64,000 nt of DNA from Actinomycetospora termitidis (GCF_030286555.1 NZ_JASVWF010000005.1:186001-250000), one strand, 5' to 3'; counted from the stretch's first letter, positions 16,949-25,901 are shown. Numbers and translations: made by a program. The notes: generated by a model not told the origin, from the sequence alone.

Positions 16949-18241
16949 TCAGGCGTCGTCGCCCAGGCCGACCTTCTCGCGCAGTGAGCGCAGCAGGCGG
17001 TCCACGCCGGACGCGGACCGCAGGCCGATCTTGCCGAGCCGGAACGACACCGGGCCGTCGAGCCGCTGGGCCCACTGCAGGTTCGACACCGACGCCTCGA
17101 TGGCCGCGCGCCCGCGGGCGAGCATCGCGGACTCGTAGGCGGCGAGCGCCGGCACCGGGCGGGCCAGCCCCTCCTCGGTGAGGGCCAGGACGTCGACCAG
17201 CGCGGCCGCGTCCTGCAGCGCCGTGCTGGCCCCGATCCCGCCGGTCGGGGGCATGCAGTGCACGGCGTCACCGAGCAGCGTCACCCCGGGCAGGGTCTGC
17301 CAGTGCGGCACGTCGGGAGCCACCCAGAACGACAGCGGGGACAGCGTGTCCGCCCGCGCCGCCGCCACCAGGTCGCGGGCACCGGCCCGCCAGCCGTCGA
17401 GCGCCCCGAGCGCGAGCGTCCGCAGCTCCTCCGGGTCGGCGGCCTCGCGCGGGTCGGTCGGCCAGCGGTCGAGGGGCGCGCCCACGGACCACAGCACGTA
17501 CGACCCGTCCGGCTCGGCGGGCAGGCCGCCCGGGGGCAGGTCGGGGCGGCTCGGACCGGACGGGTCGTGCCCGGAGAAGAACATGTTGTGGCCCTCGGGG
17601 CCGATCGCGAAGCCGACCCCGTCGACGAACGACGGCGGCAGGTCGAGCTCCCGGGCCACGTCGAGCGGCGTCGTGCCGGCGACGCACAGGGTGTCCCACT
17701 GCTCCGGCTCGGCGTGCGGCAGCAGCTGCCGACGCACCCGGGAGGAGCGGCCGTCGGCCCCGACCAGCAGGGTGCCCTCGTCGACCGAGCCGTCGGCCAG
17801 GTCCACCGCCACCCGCCCGCCGGGCAGGCTCCGGTACCGCTCGACCGGCCGGCCCCAGCGCACCACGTCCTCGAGGCCGCGCGCCAGGATCGCCCGCAGC
17901 GGCCGGCGTCCGATCAGCGTGTCCTCGTCGACCAGGGTGGCCGACTCGGCGACCTCCCCCGAGACCAGCAGCTCCGTGAGCGACTCGTCCAGGATGCGGA
18001 AGGCGTCGATCGGGCGGGAGGCGCTGGCCAGGAGCCCGAGGTAGTTCTCCCGCGGCAGGCACGCGTGCAGTGCGCGGTTCGCCTCCGGGGTCAGGTGCAG
18101 GCGGTACCCGGTCCACCGCGCGTCCGGGTCGGGGTCGCGCTCGTAGACCGTGACCCGGATGCCGTGGCGGCGCAGACCGTGCGCGAGGCACAGACCACCG
18201 ATCCCCGCCCCGGCGATGATCACGTGGCTCTCGGCGGCCAT
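16949..18241 (-). CDS. FAD-dependent aromatic monooxygenase (PHBH fold)
   Basis: Group A flavin hydroxylase of about 430 residues. The FAD-binding signature VIIAGAGIGGLCLAHGLRRHG opens the protein, DG-type motif TLLVGADGRSSRVRR follows mid-sequence, and the second FAD motif GVTLLGDAVHCMPPTGGIGAS is near residue 310. Such enzymes oxidise polyketide aglycones (TcmG, RdmE class) or inactivate antibiotics. I prefer the ATG at 18241, 10 nt from GAGGAG; GTG codons at 18244 and 18250 are alternatives. It is divergent from the MarR gene, so that regulator may control it. Confidence 0.92.
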   Translation of the reverse strand: MAAESHVIIAGAGIGGLCLAHGLRRHGIRVTVYERDPDPDARWTGYRLHLTPEANRALHACLPRENYLGLLASASRPIDAFRILDESLTELLVSGEVAESATLVDEDTLIGRRPLRAILARGLEDVVRWGRPVERYRSLPGGRVAVDLADGSVDEGTLLVGADGRSSRVRRQLLPHAEPEQWDTLCVAGTTPLDVARELDLPPSFVDGVGFAIGPEGHNMFFSGHDPSGPSRPDLPPGGLPAEPDGSYVLWSVGAPLDRWPTDPREAADPEELRTLALGALDGWRAGARDLVAAARADTLSPLSFWVAPDVPHWQTLPGVTLLGDAVHCMPPTGGIGASTALQDAAALVDVLALTEEGLARPVPALAAYESAMLARGRAAIEASVSNLQWAQRLDGPVSFRLGKIGLRSASGVDRLLRSLREKVGLGDDA

Positions 18242-18261
18242 CACCGTCACACTCCTCGTAT

Positions 18262-18274
18262 GGCATCAGGAACC
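18262..18274. promoter_or_regulatory. MarR/monooxygenase intergenic site resembling the recurrent motif
   Basis: GGCATCAGGAACC lies in the 64-bp gap between the divergent FAD monooxygenase and MarR genes. Read on the minus strand (GGTTCCTGATGCC) it matches GGAACCTGATACC at 20238-20250 in 10 of 13 bases. Its position fits an operator for the MarR protein, which usually binds its own promoter. Confidence 0.45.
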
Positions 18275-18305
18275 TTACTGCCCGGGACCAGACTATCGTG
18301 GGCCC

Positions 18306-18776
18306 GTGTCCGACGCAGCGCAGCAGTCCGCGCCCGTGGCGCCGGTGTGGACCGACGACCGCATCACCGACCTGACCGCGTGGATGCTCATCCGGGCCTC
18401 GCTGGTCTTCGCACCGCGCCTCGCCCACGCCCTGGCCCCGACCGGCCTGACCCCGACCCAGTTCGGGGTGCTCGTGCAGCTGGAGAACAGCCCGGGCATC
18501 GCGCAGGCGGCGCTCGCGCGGCGGTGCCTGATGACGCCGCAGAGCATGGGCGAGGTGCTGCCCGCGCTGGTGGACTCGGGCCTGGTGGTGCGCGGGACCC
18601 GCTCGGGTCGCGGGCACCCGATCCCGGTGCACATCACCGACGCCGGACGCGACCTGCTCCTGGCCGCGACCCCCGCGGTCGAGGCGGCGAACACCTCCGA
18701 GGCGCTCGGCCTCGACCCGGAGGAGCGGGAGACCCTCAACCGCCTGCTGCAGAAGCTCGCGCTCGCGGAGGACTGA
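18306..18776 (+). CDS. MarR-family transcriptional regulator
   Basis: Winged-helix regulator of 156 residues. The helix-turn-helix reads LTPTQFGVLVQLENSPGIAQAALARRCLMTPQSMGEVLPALVDSGLV and is followed by the wing GTRSGRGHPIPVHITDAGRDLL. MarR proteins are usually dimeric repressors released by phenolic or drug-like ligands, which suits a cluster making an aromatic product. I chose the GTG at 18306, which removes an upstream stretch that is antisense to the monooxygenase. It is followed after 43 nt by an MFS exporter in the same direction and is probably co-transcribed with it. Confidence 0.9.
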   Translation: MSDAAQQSAPVAPVWTDDRITDLTAWMLIRASLVFAPRLAHALAPTGLTPTQFGVLVQLENSPGIAQAALARRCLMTPQSMGEVLPALVDSGLVVRGTRSGRGHPIPVHITDAGRDLLLAATPAVEAANTSEALGLDPEERETLNRLLQKLALAED

Positions 18777-18819
18777 CCCCGCGCCTCCCGCTCGCCCTGC
18801 TCGTCCCGGGGAGCCGGCG

Positions 18820-20220
18820 GTGAGCGCCCCGGGCCGGCCGCGCCTGGTCCTCGCCGTCGCCTGCCTCGCCCAGTTCCTCGTGGTGCTGGACGTGGCCGTG
18901 GTGAACGTGGCCCTGCCGCGCGTCCAGGCCGACCTCGGGTTCACGTCCGCCTCGCTGCCGTGGGTGCTCGACGCCTACACCGTCGCGTTCGCGGGCTTCC
19001 TGCTGCTCGGCGGGCGCCTCGCCGACCTCCTCGGACACCGCCGGATGCTGCTCGTCGGGCTCGCCGCGTTCGGGCTGGCCAGCGTGGCGGCCGGGGCGTC
19101 GGGCGACCCCGCCGCCCTGATCGCCGCGCGGGCCGCCCAGGGCCTCGCCGGCGCCGTCCTCTCCCCCGCGACCCTCACCGTCCTCACCGCGGCGTTCTCG
19201 GAGGGCCCGGAGCGCACGCGCGCGCTCGGCACCTGGTCCGCCGTCGGCGCTCTCGGCGGGGCGACCGGCGGCGCCGTCGGTGGCGTCCTGGTGCAGCTCG
19301 TCGGCTGGCCCTGGGTGTTCTGGATCAACGCACCCGTCTGCGCCGCGGCGATCGTCGGCGCGCTCGCCGGGGTGGCCGTCCGTCCGGCGACCCGACGCCC
19401 CCGGCTGGACCTGCCCGGTGCCCTGCTCGCGACGGGAGCGCTCGTCGCACTCGTGCTCGCCGTCATCGGGTCCCAGGCCGATGAGGGCCCCGTCCTGCCC
19501 GCCGTGGCCGGCGGCGCGGCGGTCGTCCTGGGCGCCGCCCTGGTCGCGGTGGAGCGTCGTGCGCCCGAGCCGCTGGTCCCCGGACACGCGCTGCGCCGTC
19601 CCGGCGTCGCGCCGGCGCTCGCGGCGATGGCCCTGGTGGGGGCGGCCGTGTTCGCGATGTGGTTCCACGTCGCGCTGGTCCTCCAGCAGGGCCTCGGGCT
19701 CGACCCGCTCCACGCGGGGCTCGCGTTCCTGCCGCAGGCGGCGGGGATCATGCTGGGCGCCCAGCTCGCGGCCCGGCTGGTCCCCCGGCTCGGCGCGTCG
19801 CCGGTCCTGTTCGGCGGCGCGGTGGTGATGACGGCGGGCCTGCTCGGGCTCGCCGGGCTCCGGCCCGACGACACCTGGGCCAGCGGGATCGCCCTGCCGG
19901 GCGTCCTGGTCACGCTCGGAATGGGGCTCTCGGTCACCCCGATCGCCACGCTCGCCACGGCCGGGACGCCGGAGGGCGAGGAGGGACTGGTGTCCGGCCT
20001 GCTCTCCACCGCCCGGCAGGTCGGGGCGGCCGTCGGGCTCGCCGCCCTCGCGGCCGTCGCGACCGCCGCGGGCGGACCGGGCCCGGACGGCGTGCTGCGT
20101 GGGGCCACTGCGGCCTTCCTCGCCGGCGCGGCCCTGACCGGCGTCGCGGCGGTCCTCGCGCTCACGACCCGGAGCCGGGACCGGGACGGTGCCCGATCGG
20201 ACAGAGCATCAGGTTCGTGA
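18820..20220 (+). CDS. MFS drug exporter (DHA2/EmrB-QacA family)
   Basis: Proton-driven multidrug exporter of 466 residues with 12-14 membrane spans. The N-terminus FLVVLDVAVVNVALPRVQADLGF carries the D-V-V-N-V-A-L-P signature of 14-span exporters. Other landmarks are WVLDAYTVAFAGFLLLGGRLADLLGHRR and the C-motif-like GALGGATGGAVGGVLVQ. Start GTG at 18820 with GGGAG upstream. Downstream of marR and 25 bp before a putative operator, it likely exports the cluster product or another toxic compound under MarR control. Substrate unproven. Confidence 0.93.
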   Translation: MSAPGRPRLVLAVACLAQFLVVLDVAVVNVALPRVQADLGFTSASLPWVLDAYTVAFAGFLLLGGRLADLLGHRRMLLVGLAAFGLASVAAGASGDPAALIAARAAQGLAGAVLSPATLTVLTAAFSEGPERTRALGTWSAVGALGGATGGAVGGVLVQLVGWPWVFWINAPVCAAAIVGALAGVAVRPATRRPRLDLPGALLATGALVALVLAVIGSQADEGPVLPAVAGGAAVVLGAALVAVERRAPEPLVPGHALRRPGVAPALAAMALVGAAVFAMWFHVALVLQQGLGLDPLHAGLAFLPQAAGIMLGAQLAARLVPRLGASPVLFGGAVVMTAGLLGLAGLRPDDTWASGIALPGVLVTLGMGLSVTPIATLATAGTPEGEEGLVSGLLSTARQVGAAVGLAALAAVATAAGGPGPDGVLRGATAAFLAGAALTGVAAVLALTTRSRDRDGARSDRASGS

Positions 20221-20250
20221 TACTCGAATGGGTTTACGGAACCTGATACC
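20206..20250. promoter_or_regulatory. Long imperfect inverted repeat upstream of the DUF2269-like gene
   Basis: GCATCAGGTTCGTGATA (20206-20222) faces TTTACGGAACCTGATACC (20233-20250). The two arms share the ATCAGGTTC/GAACCTGAT core with 10 bp between them. The left arm overlaps the MFS stop codon and the right arm ends 16 bp before the ATG at 20267. A two-site operator is likely. The right arm is nearly repeated at 2599-2620, and its core appears at 1801-1838 and 18262-18274. Confidence 0.6.
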
Positions 20251-20266
20251 CAGGCACTCTGGGGGC

Positions 20267-20956
20267 ATGGCTCGCAGCGTGCTCGGCAAGCGCACCCGGC
20301 AGTTCCTCGTCTTCCTGCACGTGGTGGTGTCGCTCGGCTGGATGGGGGCGGGCGCGGCGAACGTCGTCCTGTCCATGACGGCCTGGCTCACCGACGATCC
20401 CGTGGTCGCCCGGGTCTGCTACCAGATGACGTGGTCGATGGAGGAGTACCTGATCATCCCGGGCGCGTTCTCCGCCCTCGGCACGGGCGTGCTGCTCTCC
20501 CTGCTCACCCCGTGGGGCCTGGCGAAGTACTGGTGGGTCCTCGTGAAGCTCGTCCTCACCGTGGGGATCATCGTCTACTCGACGCTCTACATCGGGGTCT
20601 GGAGCATCGAGAGCATCGAGGCGACCACGGCCGGGAGCCCGGTCAGCCCCGTGGCCACGCACCTGGCCCTCGGCCCGCTCCCGAGCCTCGCCGCGTTCCT
20701 GCTGATGACCTGGGCCTCCGTCGCGAAGCCGTGGGGGAAGACGCCGTGGTTCCGCCGCACCTCCGTCTCGCGCGGGGCGGGGCGCCGCACGCGCGCGGCC
20801 GCCGCCCGACCGGTCCCGACCGGGACCGGCGTCGCCACCCCCGTGGTCGAGAAGCCGCGCAGCGGACAGGCCGCCGGTGAGGAGGCCGAGCCCGCCGAGC
20901 CCGCCGAGCCGGTGGGCGCCGGCGCGGCGGAGGAGCGCGGTGCGGCGATGGCCTGA
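20267..20956 (+). CDS. DUF2269-like integral membrane protein
   Basis: Predicted membrane protein of 229 residues with four spans (LVFLHVVVSLGWMGAGAANVVL, an EEYLIIPGAFSALGTGVLLSLL segment, WVLVKLVLTVGIIVYSTL, and LGPLPSLAAFLLMTWASVAK). A charged 70-residue cytoplasmic tail rich in alanine, glutamate and proline follows. The first two spans resemble DUF2269 proteins of unknown function. Its promoter holds the recurrent operator-like motif, which links it to the MarR gene and the left-end membrane protein. No enzymatic motif is visible. It ends 6 bp from the convergent LAL gene. Confidence 0.72.
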   Translation: MARSVLGKRTRQFLVFLHVVVSLGWMGAGAANVVLSMTAWLTDDPVVARVCYQMTWSMEEYLIIPGAFSALGTGVLLSLLTPWGLAKYWWVLVKLVLTVGIIVYSTLYIGVWSIESIEATTAGSPVSPVATHLALGPLPSLAAFLLMTWASVAKPWGKTPWFRRTSVSRGAGRRTRAAAARPVPTGTGVATPVVEKPRSGQAAGEEAEPAEPAEPVGAGAAEERGAAMA

Positions 20957-20962
20957 GCGCCC

Positions 20963-23716
20963 TCAGTGCGGCACCGGGCGGTCGTGCGGCAACGCGGCCA
21001 GCTCCGTCCGGGAACGGACGCCGAGCTTCCGGTACACCGAGCGCAGGTGGTACTCGACCGTGCGGATGCTCAGGTGCAGGGCGACCGAGGCCTCGCGGTT
21101 GGAGGCACCCGAGGCGACGAGGTCCGCGACCGCCCGCTCCGCGACGCTCAGGGGGTCCCGGGGGGTCGCTTCGGCGAGCGCCTCGTCGGCACGCCGGCAC
21201 CACCACACGAACCCGGACGAGTCGAACACCGAGCGGGCCTCCCGGAGGTGCTCGTCGGCCCCCTCCGCGCCCCGGGCGAGCTCCACGCGACCGAGCACGA
21301 GCAGGCTCCGCCCGAGCTCCGGGGGGCGTGGCCCGCGGCGGTGGTGGTGCACCGCCGCCCGGGCGTGGACCACGGCGGCGTCCGGGTCGTCCCGGGCCGT
21401 GGCCAGGCCCGCGCGGAGGCGCTCCGCGAGCCCGGTCGGGGTCGGTCGGCCCCGGGCGATCCCGTCGAGGTGGTCCACGAGCTGCCCGACGCGGGCGCAC
21501 TCCCCCACCGCGAGCAGGGCGTCGCCGAGGTCGGCGTCGACGAGCAGCCGCCGTCCCGGCTCGCGCAGCCCGCGACCCACGGCCGTCGAGAGCACGTGCC
21601 AGAGCTTGGCGGCGGCGTCCGCCGGGTCCCCGTCCTGCCAGGCCAGCAGCCCCGCGAGGTACTCGACGAGCAGGCGCCGGCGCGGGAGCACCGGACGGGC
21701 GGCCTCGCCCTCCTCGATCACGGCCGCGACCCCGGTGTGATCGGCGGCGGCGAGCCGGAGCATCCCGCGCACCCCCATCAGCTCGGGGGGCTCGACCGCC
21801 CCGGCGTCGGGCAGGGCCTCGATCTCGCTCGCGGCGAGGTCCGGACGGCCGGCGATGTAGTGGCCGTAGGCCAGGGACAGCCCGGCCCGGAGGACGCCGA
21901 TGTCGTCACCCGCGTCCCGCGCCAGACCGGCGCGAGCAGCGAGGTGAGCCCGGGCCTCGTCGAGCCGGTCGTCGACCTCGAGCGCCCGTCCCCGCACGAG
22001 CTGGATGCCGTCCACGTCCCCGTCGGCGCCCTCCGCCGCCGCGAGCGCGGCGTGGCGCGCCCAGAGCTCGTCGTCGATCGGCTCGCCGGCGTCGAGGCGG
22101 GCGAACGCGAGATACCCCAGCGCCCGCCGGACCACCGCCGGGAGGCTCTCCGACACCGCGTCGACCGCGGCGGCCGCGGTCGTCGCACGGTCCGCGTTCC
22201 CGTACACCGGCTCGCTGCGCAGCGTCGTCGTCACCGCGACACGGCGCCGCGCGAGGCGGTCGTCGTCGGCTCCCGGGAGGTCCGCGAGCCCCGCGACGAG
22301 CTCGCGGGCCGCCGACTCGCCCCGGGCCCGGTAGGTCGCGTCGGCGAGCAACGGCACGACGACGTCGAACGTGTCGGCGTCGAGCGTGGCGAGGTCCAAC
22401 GTCCCGAGCAGGTCCTGGCAGCGCGCGAAGCCCCCGTCCCGGAAGTGCAGCTCGGCCGCCCGGATCCGGCGGGCCGGCGCTGCGTCCGCGTCGCCGCCGT
22501 CGCGTCGCACGGCCTCGTCGGCGAAGCGCACCGCCCCGATCGCCGCGCCGCGCCGCTGGGCGGCCACCGCGGCCGCGTCGAGGGTCTCGATCAGATCCGC
22601 GGTGTCCTCGGGGTCGTCGGCGAGGTCGGCGGCGCGCAGGAGCTGCTCGGCACGCTCCTCCACCGAGCCCGCGAGCGCCGCCGCCCGGCGGTGCAGCGCG
22701 CGGCGGCGGAACGGCGGCAGGGCCTCGAGCATCGCGGCCCCGACGAGCGGGTGGGACGGGACCAGGCTCCCGTCTCGGGCGAGGACGAGCCCCACGGTGA
22801 CCGCGGCGTCGAGCAGCTCCTCGCCCCCGCGGGTCGCGGCGAGGAGGGCGGCCGGCCGGACCCGTCCGAGGGCCGCCACGAGCGCGGCCACCTCGGCGAC
22901 GACCGGTCCGGCCGCCTCGAGCCGCTCGGCGACGAGGGCCCCGAGCCGCTCACCGGTCGCGCCCCCGCGGCCACGCTCCATGGCCCAGAACGGGTTGCCG
23001 CCGGTCTCGGCCGCGATCTCGCGGGCGCGGGCGCGGGAGACCGGGGCGACGCGATCGGCCAGCAGGAGCTCGACGCACGGGGCGGTGAGCCCGTCGAGCT
23101 CGAACGTCGTCACCTCGGCCCCGGGACCGACGAGCGCCTCCGGCTCGGGCCGGTCGGGCGCCGGGGTCCACCACGGCGAGGCGGTGCGCGTGGCGAGCAG
23201 GACGCGCAGGGGCCGGTCGGCGAGCCGCCGGGCGACGAAGGCGAGGCACCGTCGCGTCTCCGGGTCGAGCCACTGCTCGTCGTCGACGGCCACGACGAGC
23301 GGACCGCCCTCGAGGCGGCTCCGGAGCAGCGAGAGCACCCCGACCGCGACCGTGCGGGGGTCGGCGGTCGTGGTCGTGCTGCGCCGCAGGAGGGCGGTCT
23401 CCACCGCCGCGCGCTGCGGCTCCGGGAGGTCCGCGTCGCCCGCGTCCAGCAGGTCGCCGACCAGATCGTCGAGCGTCACGTAGGACATCGCCGACTCCGC
23501 CTCGGCGCAGGAGGTGGCCAGCACGGGCACCCCGGCGCCGGCCGCCGCTGCCCGGCCCGCCTCCCACAGCGTCGACTTCCCGACGCCGGGCTCACCCGCC
23601 AGGACGAGACCGCGCGGGTGTTCCGCGGGATCCGCGACGAACGCCTCCAGCGCGGCCAGCTCGGCCGTCCGGCCGATCACACGCGGCCGTGACGGCCCGA
23701 CCACCGCTGCGCTCAC
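20963..23716 (-). CDS. LAL-type LuxR regulator with N-terminal AAA/NACHT-like ATPase
   Basis: Large signal-sensing regulator of 917 residues. An ATPase module opens the protein (IGRTAELAALEAFV, Walker A GEPGVGKST at residues 41-49, Walker B-like VVAVDDEQWLD near 150). A long helical repeat region follows, and a LuxR helix-turn-helix closes it (LSVAERAVADLVASGASNREASVALHLSIRTVEYHLRSVYRKLGV). Length and layout are those of LAL regulators (MalT/PikD class). Start is GTG at 23716. It is divergent from another LuxR-type gene. It could regulate the nearby cluster, but its target is not visible. Confidence 0.93.
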   Translation of the reverse strand: MSAAVVGPSRPRVIGRTAELAALEAFVADPAEHPRGLVLAGEPGVGKSTLWEAGRAAAAGAGVPVLATSCAEAESAMSYVTLDDLVGDLLDAGDADLPEPQRAAVETALLRRSTTTTADPRTVAVGVLSLLRSRLEGGPLVVAVDDEQWLDPETRRCLAFVARRLADRPLRVLLATRTASPWWTPAPDRPEPEALVGPGAEVTTFELDGLTAPCVELLLADRVAPVSRARAREIAAETGGNPFWAMERGRGGATGERLGALVAERLEAAGPVVAEVAALVAALGRVRPAALLAATRGGEELLDAAVTVGLVLARDGSLVPSHPLVGAAMLEALPPFRRRALHRRAAALAGSVEERAEQLLRAADLADDPEDTADLIETLDAAAVAAQRRGAAIGAVRFADEAVRRDGGDADAAPARRIRAAELHFRDGGFARCQDLLGTLDLATLDADTFDVVVPLLADATYRARGESAARELVAGLADLPGADDDRLARRRVAVTTTLRSEPVYGNADRATTAAAAVDAVSESLPAVVRRALGYLAFARLDAGEPIDDELWARHAALAAAEGADGDVDGIQLVRGRALEVDDRLDEARAHLAARAGLARDAGDDIGVLRAGLSLAYGHYIAGRPDLAASEIEALPDAGAVEPPELMGVRGMLRLAAADHTGVAAVIEEGEAARPVLPRRRLLVEYLAGLLAWQDGDPADAAAKLWHVLSTAVGRGLREPGRRLLVDADLGDALLAVGECARVGQLVDHLDGIARGRPTPTGLAERLRAGLATARDDPDAAVVHARAAVHHHRRGPRPPELGRSLLVLGRVELARGAEGADEHLREARSVFDSSGFVWWCRRADEALAEATPRDPLSVAERAVADLVASGASNREASVALHLSIRTVEYHLRSVYRKLGVRSRTELAALPHDRPVPH

Positions 23717-23961
23717 CCGTTCCTCCCCCGCCTCGGAAAGAGGTGTACCCCGAGGAGTGACGGTTCGAGTGCCGTCCCGGCGGAGTTCTCCGACCCTTCA
23801 TCCGTTCGCCGACCGATGTCCGGAACGTCCGATTCCCGGGTACCAGGTGGGCCGACCCCGAGGACGTCCGTCACACCGTTCCGGTGCACCGGTGGGCTGC
23901 GGTCGGTGCTCCCGCCGACGGAGCGTGGGGGTACAGCCACCACCGACCGAGGAAGCCCACG
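23717..23961. other. Divergent promoter region of two LuxR-type regulators
   Basis: About 245 bp between the LAL gene and the small LuxR gene. It must contain two promoters. I see only short direct repeats (ACCCCGAGGA near 23745 and 23863) and no clear palindrome or gene. Confidence 0.4.
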
Positions 23962-24543
23962 ATGACCACGACGGCAACCCGCACACCCTGCCCGCCCGTC
24001 CCCCGTGTCGCGCTCCTGCCGCTGGACCCCTGGGAGCACGACGCCGCCCACGCCTACCTCGCCACCCGGCGCGAGGTCGTCCTCGACGACACCCACGCCG
24101 ACGTCGTCCTGGTCCTCGCGCGCACCGTCGACGCCGCGGTCGACGCGGCCATCCGCGCCGCGGTCGACGCCCGCGCGGACCCCCCGCGCCTCGTGCTGGT
24201 CAGCGACCGGCTCGACGAGGCCGAGGTCGAACGACTCCACGCGCTCGGGGCGAGCCACGTGCTGGACCGGGAGTCGGTGACGTGGGAGCTGGTGGTCGGC
24301 GCCCTGGCCGGTCCCGCGCCGGCGGTTCCCGAGCCGGACCGGTCGTGGTCCCCGCGGTTGTCCGACCGCGAGGTGGAGGTGCTGCGGATGCTCGCCGGCG
24401 GGGCCAGCACCGGGGAGGTCAGCGAGGCCCTGCACTACTCGGAGCGCACCATCAAGAACGTCCTGAAGGCCGTCTCGGCCCGGCTCGGCGCCCGCAACCG
24501 TGTGCACAGCGTGGCCCGGGCGGTCCGGGCCGGGCTGATCTGA
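23962..24543 (+). CDS. Small LuxR-family regulator with a degenerate receiver-like N-terminus
   Basis: Protein of 193 residues. The C-terminal LuxR helix-turn-helix is clear (LSDREVEVLRMLAGGASTGEVSEALHYSERTIKNVLKAVSARLGARNR). The first 120 residues have the length and strand pattern of a receiver (PRVALLPLDPW, ADVVLVLARTV, PRLVLVSDRLD, LGASHVLDRES). However, no aspartate sits after the third strand where phosphorylation would occur, so it is probably a phosphorylation-independent, ligand- or protein-sensing form. AGGAAG precedes the ATG. Divergent from the LAL regulator. Confidence 0.8.
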   Translation: MTTTATRTPCPPVPRVALLPLDPWEHDAAHAYLATRREVVLDDTHADVVLVLARTVDAAVDAAIRAAVDARADPPRLVLVSDRLDEAEVERLHALGASHVLDRESVTWELVVGALAGPAPAVPEPDRSWSPRLSDREVEVLRMLAGGASTGEVSEALHYSERTIKNVLKAVSARLGARNRVHSVARAVRAGLI

Positions 24544-24626
24544 GGCGTGCTGGTCCGAGCCCGCCCTGCCACCTCGGGCCGGGTGCCAGGAGACGGCGCC
24601 CCGGAGCCGTCGCTAGCGTCGGTCGG

Positions 24627-25634
24627 GTGATCTCCGCCTTCGGCGCCGAGTTCGACGTCGCGCCCGGCTACCTCAACACGCCCTCGGTCGGCATCCCGCC
24701 GCGGCACGTCGTCGGCGCCGTCCGCGCCTGGGTCGACGACTGGGCGTCGGGCGGGCTCTCCGCGCCCGCGATGGACGAGCCGGTCGACCGGACCCGCGAG
24801 GCGTTCGCCGCGCTGACCGGCTTCCCGACGGGGGACGTCGCGATCCACTCCGTCGTGTCCGGCCTCCTCGCCCCCGTCGCCGCGTCGTTCGAGCGCGGCA
24901 CCCGGGTCCTGACGGCGGCCGGGGAGTTCACCAGCGTCAGCTTCCCCTTCGCCGCGCAGGGGCACGACGTCACCGAGGTGCCGGTGGCGGAGATCCCGCA
25001 CCGCGCGGGCGACCACGACGTCGTCGCCGTCAGCGTCGCGCAGTCCGCCGACGGGACACTGGTGGACCTCGACGCACTGCGGGCGACCGACGCCGTCGTC
25101 GTCCTGGACGCCACGCAGTCGCTGGGGTGGCTGCCGGCGGACCTGTCGTGGGCGGACGTGGTGGTCGCCGGTGGCTACAAGTGGCTGCTCTCGCCGCGCG
25201 GGTGCGCGTGGGGCGCCTACTCGCCGCGGATGCTCGATCGTGTCACCCCGAGCGCCGCCGGCTGGTACGCCGGCGAGGACCGTTGGAGCTCGGTCTACGG
25301 GCTGCCGCTGCGTCTCGCGAGCGGCGCCCGCCGGCTCGACGTCTCCCCCGGCTGGGTCTCGTTCGTCGGCGCCGCCGTGGCGCTCCCGTGGCTGACGGGC
25401 CTGGACCGGTCGGCGGTGCACGCCCACGGCGTCGGGCTCGCCGAGCGCCTGCGCAAGGAACTCGGGCTCCCGCCCTCGCCGTCGGCGATCGTATCGATCC
25501 CCGACCCGGCCGCGCCCGATCGCCTCGCGGCCGCCGGGGTGCGCTCGGCTCCCCGCGCCGGCGCCACCCGGGTCGGGTTCCACCTGTACAACACCGACGC
25601 CGACGTCGACCTGGTGCTCGACGCCCTGGGCTGA
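24627..25634 (+). CDS. Class V aminotransferase-fold PLP enzyme
   Basis: PLP-dependent protein of 335 residues, similar in layout to cysteine-desulfurase-like or isopenicillin-N-epimerase-like enzymes. Visible features are YLNTPSVGIPPRHVVGAV near the N-terminus, VVVLDATQSLGWLPADLSWADVVVAGGYKWLLSPRGCAW with the PLP lysine in GGYKW, and a C-terminal RVGFHLYNTDADVDLVLDAL. I chose the GTG at 24627; the frame continues far upstream but only as a shadow of the regulator. It stands alone between a regulator and a repeat block. The substrate cannot be told from sequence. Confidence 0.86.
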   Translation: MISAFGAEFDVAPGYLNTPSVGIPPRHVVGAVRAWVDDWASGGLSAPAMDEPVDRTREAFAALTGFPTGDVAIHSVVSGLLAPVAASFERGTRVLTAAGEFTSVSFPFAAQGHDVTEVPVAEIPHRAGDHDVVAVSVAQSADGTLVDLDALRATDAVVVLDATQSLGWLPADLSWADVVVAGGYKWLLSPRGCAWGAYSPRMLDRVTPSAAGWYAGEDRWSSVYGLPLRLASGARRLDVSPGWVSFVGAAVALPWLTGLDRSAVHAHGVGLAERLRKELGLPPSPSAIVSIPDPAAPDRLAAAGVRSAPRAGATRVGFHLYNTDADVDLVLDALG

Positions 25635-25646
25635 CCCGGCTCCGCC

Positions 25647-25901
25647 GTTGCGCCACGCACACGACCGGACACACCGACACTGGTCCGCACCGGCGTTGCG
25701 TCCCGCACACGGCCGGACGACCCGACACCGCGCCGCACCGGCGTTGCGTCCCGCACACGGCCGGACGACCCGACACCGCGCCGCACCGGCGTTGCGTCCC
25801 GCAACGCCCGCGGCGAGCGACACGATTCGCTCCAGCCGTGTGCGTCGCGCAACGGTCACGCGGGAGTGAACGACCCGCCTCAGCCGTGTGCGCGACGCAA
25901 C
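25647..25901. repeat. 48-bp-period intergenic repeat block with inverted second half
   Basis: An 18-bp core GTTGCGTSSCGCACACGG starts at 25647, 25695, 25743 and 25791, exactly 48 bp apart. The units at 25695 and 25743 are identical over all 48 bp, and the last is cut short. The reverse complement of the core then appears at 25836-25853 and 25884-25901, again 48 bp apart. The gene-free stretch 25635-26066 is filled mostly by this block; I see no credible coding sequence, because the open frames there are 16-codon repeats produced by the 48-bp period. A sister block is at 44.6 kb. Confidence 0.88.

Noticed and set aside
20231-20250. ECF sigma -35 element (GGAAC) in the recurrent motif
   Set aside because: No matching -10 element lies 16-18 bp downstream at 2.6 kb or 20.2 kb, and the conserved part extends well past GGAAC on both sides.
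20966-23692. A 908-codon plus-strand open frame opposite the LAL regulator
   Set aside because: High GC content leaves long open frames opposite real genes. The minus strand encodes recognisable Walker and LuxR motifs, while this frame encodes arginine/glycine-rich sequence without any motif.
25647-25901. CRISPR array (18-bp repeats with 30-bp spacers)
   Set aside because: Intervals are partly identical, the second half is inverted, the repeat is short for CRISPR, and no cas gene is present. The same holds for 44578-44867.
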